NCBI GenBank assembly: GCA_014376535.1
Contig: JACMRH010000440.1
Coordinates: 1 to 33,261, forward strand
DNA length: 33,261 nucleotides
Direction: 5' to 3'
Origin: Cytophagales bacterium
GTDB lineage: Bacteria; Bacteroidota; Bacteroidia; Cytophagales; UBA9547
Under the pieces are notes generated by a model that did no database searches, was not told the origin of the DNA, and saw only the letters and a list, made by a program, of their open reading frames with translations. This document shows positions 24,899 through 33,261 of this stretch, piece after piece. Within the stretch, counting starts at the first letter, position 1; each line of letters begins with the position of its first letter. The position numbers and the translations under genes were made by a program.

Positions 24899-25630
24899 TT
24901 ATTCTTTGTAAAAAGCTTCGAGATTCTTATGATTTTCAAGCAGTTGCCAACTTGCATGAATAGGTAGATGCGATTTTATAAATTCTACAGGTGGTGGTAA
25001 AAAATACTCTTCTGTATAATTTTTAATAAAAAGCTTATTTTCGACTTTACCCAGGCACATAGGTATATCCAATAGATACCAATAGCCATCTATTCTCACT
25101 ACATTCCAAAAATGATCAGGATAGTTCTTTTTTTCCTTATCCTTGTCAAAACCTTTTGTATAACCTTTTAGACTTCTACATTCAATATCATTATTCTGAC
25201 AGAAAATAGTGAGCAGATCTGCATACCCTTTAGAAAGTGCCTTTTTACTTTGGAATATAATTAAAGGATGTTGAGGTGGCAGATGGCCGGTATTGTAACT
25301 ATGAAGGTCAAATTCCACATTTAGGGCAATCCATCTGAAAAATGATCTTACTTTTTCGTATTCAGTATTTTTGTTTTTGCTAAGATTTGCATTTAAATCC
25401 CCTAAAGTCTTAAAATGCTGATTCTTTGTGTGTTCAAGATCGTGTTCAATCTTTTTGTCAACAGCTGTTTTGTTTAAAAGATTAAATGGAAGGTCCTCAT
25501 AAAACATCAATTTTCCATCGTAATTGGAGGTATCAACCATGTCCAGGCCTAAAATATCATAAATATTTTCCTGAGCCTTTAGATTAAGTGTTCCGATAAA
25601 AATTAAAAAAAGAAAAAATACCTGACGCAT
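24899..25630 (-). CDS. Exported transglutaminase-like protein with catalytic Cys replaced by Ser
   Basis: A 243-residue protein with a Sec-type signal peptide (FFLFLIFIGTLNLKAQ). The core has the transglutaminase/KY-like layout: VRSFFRWIALNVEFD, then KKALSKGYADLLTIFC, a GYTKG turn, and PDHFWNVVRIDGYWYLLD carrying the His and Asp. In relatives the second segment reads with Cys before the GYA; here that place is Ser (residue 133, codon 25232-25234, TCT, one base from Cys TGT). It is therefore probably not an active Cys enzyme and may act as a binding or structural protein. It follows pdeM by 31 nt on the same strand. Confidence 0.75.
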   Translation of the reverse strand: MRQVFFLFLIFIGTLNLKAQENIYDILGLDMVDTSNYDGKLMFYEDLPFNLLNKTAVDKKIEHDLEHTKNQHFKTLGDLNANLSKNKNTEYEKVRSFFRWIALNVEFDLHSYNTGHLPPQHPLIIFQSKKALSKGYADLLTIFCQNNDIECRSLKGYTKGFDKDKEKKNYPDHFWNVVRIDGYWYLLDIPMCLGKVENKLFIKNYTEEYFLPPPVEFIKSHLPIHASWQLLENHKNLEAFYKE

Positions 25631-25661
25631 AAATAGTTACATCTGGTAAATATACAGAGTT

Positions 25662-26303
25662 TCACCTTAACACAAAAATCTTTTGGCTTGTTAAAGCGTA
25701 GAACACGTTGTTTCCGTTTCTTGAGACAACAAAATTACCAGTGAACTGTCCGAATGCAGGCATGAGCAAAGAATCCGGGTTCAAAATGAAGGCTGGGAGA
25801 TTAATACCTTGTCTGCCTTTACCCAAAATTGTTACAGCAGGATGCACATGACCATAGATCGTAAATTCACTTCTGGTCTCATCTCTGTCATGTAAAAGGA
25901 GTAATTCTCCAACATTGAATTCGGAAATACAATCCAAATCCATGGATTGATAAAGTTGACAAGGTAATATATCATGGTTTCCCTGAACCAGCGTTTTTCT
26001 AAAAGGTCTTTCCATTGCCCATTCGCGGAACATGGTGACCGATTCATTAGCAACACTATGAAAAAGATCCCCGAGAAATATCAAATGATCTGGTTTATAT
26101 TCTTCGCATAGGTTATCCAGAATTGCCAGTTCCTGAAATGGCGGAACATAAATGCCATGTTTTCTAAAATGACTGGCTTTCCCAAAATGTAGATCTGCCA
26201 AAACCAATATTCTTCTCTCAGGAAAAAATATAGCCTTTTCCAGCAGCAGAATTAATCTTTCTCCTTTTAAAACTATTTCTATTGAGTGGGAACCGTCTGT
26301 CAA
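25662..26303 (-). CDS. pdeM: Ligase-associated DNA damage response endonuclease PdeM
   Basis: A 213-residue calcineurin-like metallophosphoesterase. Metal motifs in order: LADLHFGKASHFRKHG (about residues 35-50), FLGDLFHS, VQGNHD and YGHVHPAV. The LHFGKAxxFRxxG stretch marks the PdeM group, which usually lies beside an Lhr-like helicase and an ATP-dependent DNA ligase in a repair cluster. Neither partner is in this window, so the gene stands apart here. It diverges from the lipocalin-like gene, and the 37-bp gap must hold both starts. Confidence 0.85.
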   Translation of the reverse strand: MTDGSHSIEIVLKGERLILLLEKAIFFPERRILVLADLHFGKASHFRKHGIYVPPFQELAILDNLCEEYKPDHLIFLGDLFHSVANESVTMFREWAMERPFRKTLVQGNHDILPCQLYQSMDLDCISEFNVGELLLLHDRDETRSEFTIYGHVHPAVTILGKGRQGINLPAFILNPDSLLMPAFGQFTGNFVVSRNGNNVFYALTSQKIFVLR

Positions 26304-26340
26304 AGTTTTCCTAATTTCACCTTTAAATCCCTATAAAATT

Positions 26341-26928
26341 ATGCACTTTTTGAGGCTTATTTTCCTAATATGTTCAATTAACTTAACATTATTTGGGCAG
26401 TCTACAGGTTTATATGGAACATGGGAAGCTTTTGAGAAAAAAGAAAGCATCCTTTTTGTACTGAATAAAGATGGTTCCGGTTCTTTTGATGGGATTGCAT
26501 TTAGCTATAAAATTCAGGAAAACGAATTAGTTGCTACTTTTGATTATGGAGTTTTTAACTATGATTATCTTCTGAAAGATAACCAGTTAACTCTAAAAGA
26601 AGGAAACCTAGAACATCCTTATGTGTTCAAAAAAATCAAAGAAGAGATTGTAAAAACTGTGGTAAGCCTTTCAAAAAACATAGATCCTCTCCTACTTGGA
26701 ACCTGGTCAAATGGTTCGCACAAAGTCGTTTTTAATGCAGATGGGACCATGATAGCAGATGAAAAAAAACAGATCTACGAAGCTCAGGGATTAAAATTAA
26801 AAGTTTTTAATGGCAATCAGATGGAAGAAAATCCCTATTCAGTCTATCAAAATATAATTTCGATTGCTTTGAATGGTGAAATAATCCAGCTTAAAAAAGA
26901 AGAACAGACTTTACCTGTTAAAAAATAA
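26341..26928 (+). CDS. Exported protein with two lipocalin-like repeats
   Basis: A 195-residue protein with a signal peptide (LIFLICSINLTLFGQ). Two similar beta-rich units follow: one from GLYGTWEAF with LNKDGSGSFDG (about residues 22-95), the other from LLGTWSNGSHKVVFNADGTM (about 115-180). The GTW start and a following DG turn are typical of lipocalin-like domains of Bacteroidota. Ligand unknown. It is 7 nt upstream of the HAD gene and so likely in one operon with it. Confidence 0.6.
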   Translation: MHFLRLIFLICSINLTLFGQSTGLYGTWEAFEKKESILFVLNKDGSGSFDGIAFSYKIQENELVATFDYGVFNYDYLLKDNQLTLKEGNLEHPYVFKKIKEEIVKTVVSLSKNIDPLLLGTWSNGSHKVVFNADGTMIADEKKQIYEAQGLKLKVFNGNQMEENPYSVYQNIISIALNGEIIQLKKEEQTLPVKK

Positions 26929-26935
26929 TTGCTAA

Positions 26936-27772
26936 ATGGACAGAATTGCATTGATTTTTGATTTTGATGATACGCTTGCCCCTGATTCTACCTCCAGTTT
27001 CCTGGAAAGCCTTGGAATTGATACGAAAGACTTCTGGAAGAATAAGGTGGAAGAACTTTTAAAAGATGATTGGGATCCCATTCCAGCCTATTTGTATAAA
27101 ATGGTTGAAGAAAGCAATGCAGGAAAGAACATCACCAAAGAGAAATTAATATCTTACGGAAAGAAAATCCAATTTCATGATGGCGTGAAACGTTTTTTTA
27201 GCCATATAAAAACCACTTTTGAAAAGAAGTATCCTGAAATAAGCATAGAATACTACCTGATCAGCAGTGGGATCGGAGAAATAATTCGAAACTCTGAAAT
27301 AGCTAAAAACTTCACACACATCTGGGCAAGCGACTTTGCATATGGGCCGAATGGAGAAATTACTTTTCCTAAAAAGATTGTAAGCTTTACTGACAAAACA
27401 CGTTATCTCTTCCAGGTTTCCAAAGGTATTATTGGGGATAAAGCATTTGCAAATCCTTTTGATGTCAATAAAAAAGTTTCAGACGAAAAGTTAAGGATTC
27501 CTTTTTCTAACATGATCTTCACAGGTGATGGGTACACCGATATTCCTTGCTTCTCCATGATCCGTAAAAATGGAGGAATACCTTTTGGAGTTTATGACAA
27601 AGCTCACAGAGATAAATTCGGACGTGCCTGGGGATTTATTGAAGAAGGAAGGGTAAGCAATTTACATTCAGCTAATTTCAAAAAAGGATCGGATCTGTGC
27701 AACTCAATTGAAATGGCATTAGAAAGCATTTGTCAGAAGATTCATTTGAAGAAAAGTATGTACCAGGGTTGA
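26936..27772 (+). CDS. HAD-superfamily hydrolase
   Basis: A 278-residue cytosolic phosphatase-type protein. Motif I is FDFDDTLAP (nucleophile and acid Asp, residues about 8-12), motif II is LISSG, motif III a Lys near ISYGKK or DKTRY, and motif IV is MIFTGDGYTDIPCF with two Asp. The helical cap between motifs I and II suggests a small-molecule substrate, unknown here. It follows the lipocalin-like gene by 7 nt. Its stop codon lies in the first unit of heptad array C. Confidence 0.85.
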   Translation: MDRIALIFDFDDTLAPDSTSSFLESLGIDTKDFWKNKVEELLKDDWDPIPAYLYKMVEESNAGKNITKEKLISYGKKIQFHDGVKRFFSHIKTTFEKKYPEISIEYYLISSGIGEIIRNSEIAKNFTHIWASDFAYGPNGEITFPKKIVSFTDKTRYLFQVSKGIIGDKAFANPFDVNKKVSDEKLRIPFSNMIFTGDGYTDIPCFSMIRKNGGIPFGVYDKAHRDKFGRAWGFIEEGRVSNLHSANFKKGSDLCNSIEMALESICQKIHLKKSMYQG

Positions 27773-27808
27773 TCGTACTGAGTATTGCGTAATGGGTATT
27801 GCGGAAGG
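27767..27808 (+). repeat. Heptad-phased array C (single arm)
   Basis: Six successive 7-nt units with GT at positions 2-3 in five of them (for example CGTACTG, AGTATTG, GGTATTG), beginning over the stop codon of the HAD gene. No inverted partner arm is seen before htpG. It resembles the left arms of elements A and B. Confidence 0.62.
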
Positions 27809-27897
27809 CTACCAGCGTTTTCTGCCATCCTGTCATTTTTTTGGCTCTGGACTAACTTTTGCATTGTTGCTTACATCTCAAAAAAGATAAAAACATT

Positions 27898-29712
27898 ATG
27901 GAAGAAAAAGGTAACATTTCGATTCACACCGAGAATATTTTCCCGATTATCAAGAAATTTCTTTACTCAGATCATGAGATATTTTTAAGAGAATTGGTAT
28001 CAAACGCAGTTGATGCAAGCCAGAAATTAAAGAAAATTGCCTCACTAGGCGAATATGCAGGCGATGTTTCTGACCTAAAAGTAAAAGTAAATTTCAGCGC
28101 AGAAGACAAAACAATCACCATCAGCGATAATGGGATTGGGATGACAGGTGAAGAGATCAAGAAATACATCAACCAGATCGCTTTTTCAGGAGCCACAGAG
28201 TTCGTTGAAAAATTTAAAGACAAAGGAGATGTAAAAGACATAATCGGGAAATTCGGCTTAGGCTTTTATTCTGCTTTTATGGTGTCTGAAAGGGTAGAAA
28301 TCAGGTCATTATCATCAAAAGAAGGTTCAGAAGCTGTTCGCTGGATTTGTGATGGAAGTACTGAGTATGAGCTTACTTCTACAGAAAAAACCGATAGAGG
28401 AACGGACATAATCCTTCACGTAGCTGAGGATTCTACAGAGTTCCTTGATAAATTCAGGTTGAAAGGCATATTAGAGAAATACTGTAAGTTCCTTCCAATA
28501 AATATTGCGTTTGAAGATGAGGTTATCAATAAAAACCCACTTTGGACAAAAGCTCCTTCTGAATTAAAAGACGAAGATTACATTGCTTTCTACAAAGAAT
28601 TATATCCATTCACTGAAGATCCATTGTTCTGGATCCACCTTAATGTTGATTATCCTTTCAACTTAACCGGGATACTTTACTTCCCAAAAGTGAAAGCAGA
28701 TTTCGAACTTCATAAAAACAAAATTCAGCTTTACTCCCGTCAGGTGTTTATTACTGATGAAGTAAAAGATGTTGTTCCTGAATTCTTGATGTTGCTTCAT
28801 GGTGTGATCGATTCCCCAGATATTCCTTTGAACGTTTCACGCAGTTACTTACAGGCTGATGGAAATGTGAAGAAGATCAACAGTCACATTACTAAAAAAG
28901 TAGCAGACAAATTGTCGGAGCTATTCCGCAATGACCAATCTGCTTTTGAAAGCAAATGGGATAGCCTTGGAATGTTCGTGAAATACGGAATGATTTCTGA
29001 CGATAAGTTTTACGAAAAAGCTGTTGACTTCTGTTTATTGAAAAACACAGAAGGTTTGGTTGTTCCATTGAACAATTACAAAGATAAAGTTTCTGTAAAT
29101 CAAACAGATAAGGATGGCAACGTTATCTGGTTGTACAGCAATGATCCAGGCAAACAAGACATGTACATCCAAGCTGCTAAGAAACGCGGGTATGATGTTC
29201 TGGTATTCGACCATCCAATTGACTCTCATTTCATCAGTCATATGGAGCGTAAACTGGAGAAAACCAACCTAAAAAGAGTTGATTCAGATACATTAGATAA
29301 ATTAGTAGAACAAGATTCTAAAAAAGAAAGTGTTTTAACTGAAACAGAAAAGGAAACTGTTCAAAAAGTTTTCGAAAAAGCGATAAACAATACTAATTAC
29401 AAAGTTTCTATTGAAGCTATGGCTGAAGATGAACTTCCAGTAACAGTTTCAATGCCGGAATTTATGCGTAGAATGAAGGAAATGGGCAATGGAGGCGGAA
29501 TGATGTTTATGGGAAATTTTCCTGACAGTTATAATGTTGCTGTGAATGGCAACCATCCTTTGATCCAGAGAATTGTAAAAGAAGGCGAAGAAGTGAAGAA
29601 AGAAGAACTCGCTAAATATGCTTATCAAATTGCCATGTTATCTCAAAACTTACTATCGGGTTCAGAATTAACCAGCTTTATTGGTAAAAGTGTGGAACTT
29701 GTAGGCAAGTAA
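27898..29712 (+). CDS. htpG: Molecular chaperone HtpG (Hsp90)
   Basis: An ATP-dependent Hsp90 chaperone of 604 residues from ATG 27898; the upstream ATG 27859 would add 13 residues with no likeness to the family. The GHKL ATPase domain has FLRELVSNAVDAS, SDNGIGM and GKFGLGFYSAFMV. The middle domain includes LYFPKV and the VSRSYLQ segment with the arginine finger area; the C-terminal dimerisation part is present. MRRMKEMGNGGGMMFMG near the end is the form usual in Bacteroidota. It has its own terminator. Confidence 0.97.
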   Translation: MEEKGNISIHTENIFPIIKKFLYSDHEIFLRELVSNAVDASQKLKKIASLGEYAGDVSDLKVKVNFSAEDKTITISDNGIGMTGEEIKKYINQIAFSGATEFVEKFKDKGDVKDIIGKFGLGFYSAFMVSERVEIRSLSSKEGSEAVRWICDGSTEYELTSTEKTDRGTDIILHVAEDSTEFLDKFRLKGILEKYCKFLPINIAFEDEVINKNPLWTKAPSELKDEDYIAFYKELYPFTEDPLFWIHLNVDYPFNLTGILYFPKVKADFELHKNKIQLYSRQVFITDEVKDVVPEFLMLLHGVIDSPDIPLNVSRSYLQADGNVKKINSHITKKVADKLSELFRNDQSAFESKWDSLGMFVKYGMISDDKFYEKAVDFCLLKNTEGLVVPLNNYKDKVSVNQTDKDGNVIWLYSNDPGKQDMYIQAAKKRGYDVLVFDHPIDSHFISHMERKLEKTNLKRVDSDTLDKLVEQDSKKESVLTETEKETVQKVFEKAINNTNYKVSIEAMAEDELPVTVSMPEFMRRMKEMGNGGGMMFMGNFPDSYNVAVNGNHPLIQRIVKEGEEVKKEELAKYAYQIAMLSQNLLSGSELTSFIGKSVELVGK

Positions 29713-29733
29713 TTTGTTTATATAATCATCGGA

Positions 29734-29769
29734 AGCCATTCCCGATATTGTCGGGAATGGCTTTTTTTT
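29734..29769 (+). terminator. Intrinsic terminator of htpG
   Basis: A perfect 12-bp stem (AGCCATTCCCGA and complement) closes a 5-nt loop and is followed by eight T. Confidence 0.94.
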
Positions 29770-29808
29770 ATGCATTACTTTTATTAAAATTTGATTTTAG
29801 TTTAACCA

Positions 29809-31566
29809 ATGAAATTACTTTACTCCTATTTAAAACAGTATTGGGTTCTAGTTGTCTTTGCCCTCGTACTTGCCGCAATTAACCAGGTCTTTTCATTATT
29901 AGACCCGTGGATTTTTAGAAAAATAATTGACGGGTATGTAGTTACTCCTCATACATTGGAATTAAAATCTTTCGGACCTTATGAATTCATGAAAGGTGCA
30001 GGATTACTCATATTAGCAGCCATGGGTGTAGCTATGGTTTCCAGGATTGCAAAAGCTTTTCAGGATTATTATGTTAATGTTATAACCCAAAGATTAGGCG
30101 CACAGATTTATTCTGATGGTTTAAAACATTCTCTCGAACTTCCTTATTCAGTTTTTGAGGACCAGCGAAGTGGTGAAACTTTGGGTAAACTTCAAAAAGT
30201 AAGATCTGATGTGGAGAAGCTGATCTCTGCGTTTGTAAATATACTTTTTACCTCTTTGGTAGGAATCATATTCGTTACGGTTTATGCAATTAGTGTTCAC
30301 TGGCTTATTGCGGTGGTATATTTTTCTACCATTCCATTACTTATCACGATCAGTTCAGTTTTAAGCAAGCGGATAAAAGTGATTCAGAAAGTTATTGTAG
30401 CAGAAACAACATCTTTAGCTGGTTCAACTACTGAGTCTTTGAGAAATATAGAACTTGTAAAAAGTCTTGGCCTTGCGCAACAGGAAATTGACCGACTGAA
30501 CAATACAACCGATAAAATATTAAAACTTGAACTTAAGAAGGTAAAATATATCCGCAGCCTTAGTTTTATACAAGGTACCTGTGTTAATTTTCTACGGAAT
30601 TCTATTTTGCTGTTGATGTTATACCAGGTTTATAATAACAATATTACAGTAGGTGAATTCTTCTCTTTGTTTATTTACTCCTTCTTCATTTTTGGCCCAT
30701 TACAGGAGATTGGGAACATCATCAATATTTACAGAGAAACAGAAGTCTCTCTTGCGAATTTTCAAATAATACTAGACACTCCAAAAGATCCAAAACCTGT
30801 TAATCCTGTTTCACTTCCGGAAATTCAGAAACTTTCATTTGAATCTGTCTCTTTCAAACACCAGTCTTCTGGGAATAACTCTCTGAATAACATTACTTTC
30901 CACGTTAACCAAGGAGAGACTATGGCATTTGTCGGCCCTTCTGGATCGGGAAAAACAACACTTGTTAAACTACTTGTTGGATTATACTTCCCCAAAGAAG
31001 GTGATATACTTTATAATGGTGTTAGTTGCAGATCTATTGATCTTGATAAACTCAGAGAACAAATTGGATTTGTCACGCAGGATACACAGTTATTCTCAGG
31101 AACTATTAAAGAAAACCTTCTTTTCGTTGCCCCGAATGCTTCTGAAATGGAGTGTATGGAAGTATTGAAAAAAGCTGCCTGCGACAATCTTCTTGCACGT
31201 GCAGATAAAGGATTGGAAACCGTTATAGGAGAAGGTGGAGTGAAGGTTTCAGGGGGGGAAAAACAAAGATTATCCATTGCCAGGGCATTATTAAGAAAAC
31301 CTGCCTTATTGGTATTTGATGAGGCTACATCTGCATTAGATTCAATTACAGAAGAGGAGATCAGTAAAACAATACGGGCCATAAGTTCTGACAAAAAACA
31401 TATGACCATTCTTATTGCTCATAGATTATCTACTGTTATGCATGCTGACAAGATCATAGTACTGGAAAAAGGCTCCATTGCTGAAACGGGCAAACATGAA
31501 GAACTGCTCGAAAGAAAGGGCTTGTATTATGCTATGTGGAGGCAGCAGATTGGAGAAAGGATTTAG
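29809..31566 (+). CDS. ABC exporter, fused permease and ATPase (MsbA-like)
   Basis: A 585-residue half-transporter. The N-terminal half has six membrane helices (first about residues 12-32). The ATPase domain has Walker A GPSGSGKTT (about residues 375-383), Q-loop VTQDTQLFSG, signature VSGGEKQRLS, Walker B LLVFDEATSALD and H-loop IAHRLS. It should work as a homodimer exporting lipids, peptides or drugs from the inner membrane; substrate unknown. It lies alone between two terminators. Confidence 0.93.
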   Translation: MKLLYSYLKQYWVLVVFALVLAAINQVFSLLDPWIFRKIIDGYVVTPHTLELKSFGPYEFMKGAGLLILAAMGVAMVSRIAKAFQDYYVNVITQRLGAQIYSDGLKHSLELPYSVFEDQRSGETLGKLQKVRSDVEKLISAFVNILFTSLVGIIFVTVYAISVHWLIAVVYFSTIPLLITISSVLSKRIKVIQKVIVAETTSLAGSTTESLRNIELVKSLGLAQQEIDRLNNTTDKILKLELKKVKYIRSLSFIQGTCVNFLRNSILLLMLYQVYNNNITVGEFFSLFIYSFFIFGPLQEIGNIINIYRETEVSLANFQIILDTPKDPKPVNPVSLPEIQKLSFESVSFKHQSSGNNSLNNITFHVNQGETMAFVGPSGSGKTTLVKLLVGLYFPKEGDILYNGVSCRSIDLDKLREQIGFVTQDTQLFSGTIKENLLFVAPNASEMECMEVLKKAACDNLLARADKGLETVIGEGGVKVSGGEKQRLSIARALLRKPALLVFDEATSALDSITEEEISKTIRAISSDKKHMTILIAHRLSTVMHADKIIVLEKGSIAETGKHEELLERKGLYYAMWRQQIGERI

Positions 31567-31592
31567 AAGTAAAATTAAATATATTCGAATAA

Positions 31593-31624
31593 AAAAAGGT
31601 CGCTCATAGTTGGGCGACCTTTTT
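31593..31624 (+). terminator. Intrinsic terminator of the ABC exporter gene
   Basis: AAAAAGGTCGC pairs with GCGACCTTTTT, extended inward by three pairs including one G-T, with a 4-nt loop and T-rich tail. Confidence 0.92.
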
Positions 31625-31741
31625 ATTTTATTACTCCACTTAACTTAAAAACCATTTAGGAAATTCATCCTAAAAAAGATTTAATATCTAAAATAATTGT
31701 GCCGTAGATTAAGTATTGGTTTGATTTTAAAAATAATAATT

Positions 31742-32725
31742 TTATTCTCCTCCTAAAGATTGGTTTTCAACAGAGGCCAACCGAAGAATCTCCTGATACT
31801 CTTTTGAATCCAAGTCATTATAAAAATAGTAAACCGGGTTTACCTTAGTTCCATTCTTAATTACCTCATAATGAAGATGCGGCGCTACAGAAGTTCCTGA
31901 ATTCCCAGAGTGTGCAATTAGTTCTCCCCTCTTAATTTTTTGACCTACGTGGACTGAAAAAGCAGATAAATGGGCGTATTTAGTAATATATCCAAACCCA
32001 TGATTCACCTCAATCTGGTTTCCGTAACCTCCTTCTTCATGATCAGCTCTACTTATTACTCCATCACCTGTTGAGTAAACAGGTGTTCCCATACGGGCAT
32101 GAAAATCCACACCAGTATGCATTTTCTTGACTTTATAAATTGGATGTATCCTATATCCAAACCCAGAAACCAAGGCATGTAACTCTTTATTCATTACAGG
32201 TTGGATTGCTGGCATGCTCGCCATCATCTTGTTTTTATTTTTAGCAAGCACAACTATCTCATCATAAGACTTAGTTTGGATATACATTTGCTTCTTTAAT
32301 TTATCTACACGAACCAAAGTATTTAGTATGAGTTCATCCTGTTTCACACCTCTATCTAATAATTCTTTGTAATGATTTATTCCACCAATATTAGCGGAAC
32401 GAACCGACTCAGGAATAGGCTGCGATTCAAAAATTACCCTGTAAATATTGTCGTCACGGTCCTGTAGGGAACCCATCATCTTATGAACGGTATTCAGTTC
32501 ATTATTCAGAATTTCATAATATGTTTTTAATTCTTCATTCTCTTTCTGCAGCCTTTTTTCATTTGGAGAACCAAACCAGGCACTGAAAACAAAAAATAAC
32601 AAACCTGAAAAAACTGCTGATACCAAAAGAAACCCTGCAATATTGAGCATGATCTCTGAAGGGGTAGCTTTTACCCTTTCATACTGGCATGTTTCAGTAT
32701 CGTAATAAAATTTTATTCTCGCCAT
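31742..32725 (-). CDS. M23-family peptidoglycan endopeptidase
   Basis: A 327-residue membrane-anchored cell-wall hydrolase. One membrane helix (about residues 28-50) follows a short cytosolic start; then a coiled coil (about 55-85), a helical linker, and the LytM domain with GFGYRIHPIYKVKKMHTGVDF (zinc His and Asp), then HLHYEV near residue 285 with the catalytic and zinc His. All key residues are present, so it should be active on peptide cross-links. It diverges from alaS with 133 bp between them. Confidence 0.92.
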   Translation of the reverse strand: MARIKFYYDTETCQYERVKATPSEIMLNIAGFLLVSAVFSGLLFFVFSAWFGSPNEKRLQKENEELKTYYEILNNELNTVHKMMGSLQDRDDNIYRVIFESQPIPESVRSANIGGINHYKELLDRGVKQDELILNTLVRVDKLKKQMYIQTKSYDEIVVLAKNKNKMMASMPAIQPVMNKELHALVSGFGYRIHPIYKVKKMHTGVDFHARMGTPVYSTGDGVISRADHEEGGYGNQIEVNHGFGYITKYAHLSAFSVHVGQKIKRGELIAHSGNSGTSVAPHLHYEVIKNGTKVNPVYYFYNDLDSKEYQEILRLASVENQSLGGE

Positions 32726-32739
32726 CAGAAATCAATTTC

Positions 32740-33261
<522 letters not shown>

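Noticed and set aside
27840-27861. A standard promoter for htpG around TAACTTTTG
   Set aside because: The -7-like box has one base too many, and the TTTG upstream is only about 9 nt away.
27859-27897. Upstream ATG as the htpG start
   Set aside because: The 13 added residues do not fit the family, and ATG 27898 gives the normal N-terminus.
31011-31409. A 132-residue minus-strand frame in the ABC exporter
   Set aside because: It is antisense to the Walker B and signature motifs.

Overview
The window looks like chromosomal DNA from a member of the Bacteroidota, most likely a gliding or soil-type Cytophagales relative. The gene set points this way: multi-PAS hybrid histidine kinases with fused HPt domains, a Bacteroidota-type ECF sigma factor and small anti-sigma partner, MbnP-like and OmpH proteins, PdeM, many short-lipobox lipoproteins, and TAnnTTTG-type -7 promoter boxes. 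DNA is AT-rich and genes are dense. The genus cannot be fixed from the sequence alone.

Layout. Positions 1-6312 hold two large phosphorelay kinases that converge 9 bp apart; the first is cut by the window start. Positions 6313-9263 are an accessory, decaying island. It holds a structured non-coding stretch, a DUF262 remnant with stop codons, a Tae4-type peptidoglycan amidase gene interrupted by a TGA before its catalytic Cys, a candidate immunity lipoprotein with an in-frame TAA, and a second lipoprotein joined at one point to a C-terminally truncated tyrosine recombinase. It abuts the 3' end of tRNA-Pro, which follows tRNA-Ser in one unit. Positions 9620-14607 carry a CPBP membrane protease with a flavin/2Fe-2S reductase, an ECF sigma factor/anti-sigma/guanylate kinase cluster, and an MbnP-like lipoprotein converging on a DoxX-like gene. 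tRNA-Asp with a strong terminator follows.

From 14953 to the end the region is mostly housekeeping: accA with a metallo-hydrolase, a TerB-like protein, a small lipoprotein, an RsmB-type rRNA methyltransferase, ilvE with a small zinc-ribbon protein, an EEP-family membrane protein, a D-2-hydroxyacid dehydrogenase, OmpH, a UMF1-type MFS transporter, a transglutaminase-like protein lacking its Cys, PdeM, a lipocalin-like protein with a HAD hydrolase, htpG, an ABC exporter, an M23 peptidase, and divergently the 5' part of alaS, cut by the window end.

The most interesting unexplained signal is a set of heptad-phased intergenic repeats (20229-20352, 23153-23254, 27767-27808). Two have the same design: five 7-nt units, a unique spacer, then five units in inverted orientation. 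In all three the first heptad overlaps the stop codon of the upstream gene. I know of no named Bacteroidota element with this design. The second point of interest is the broken effector/immunity-like cassette.
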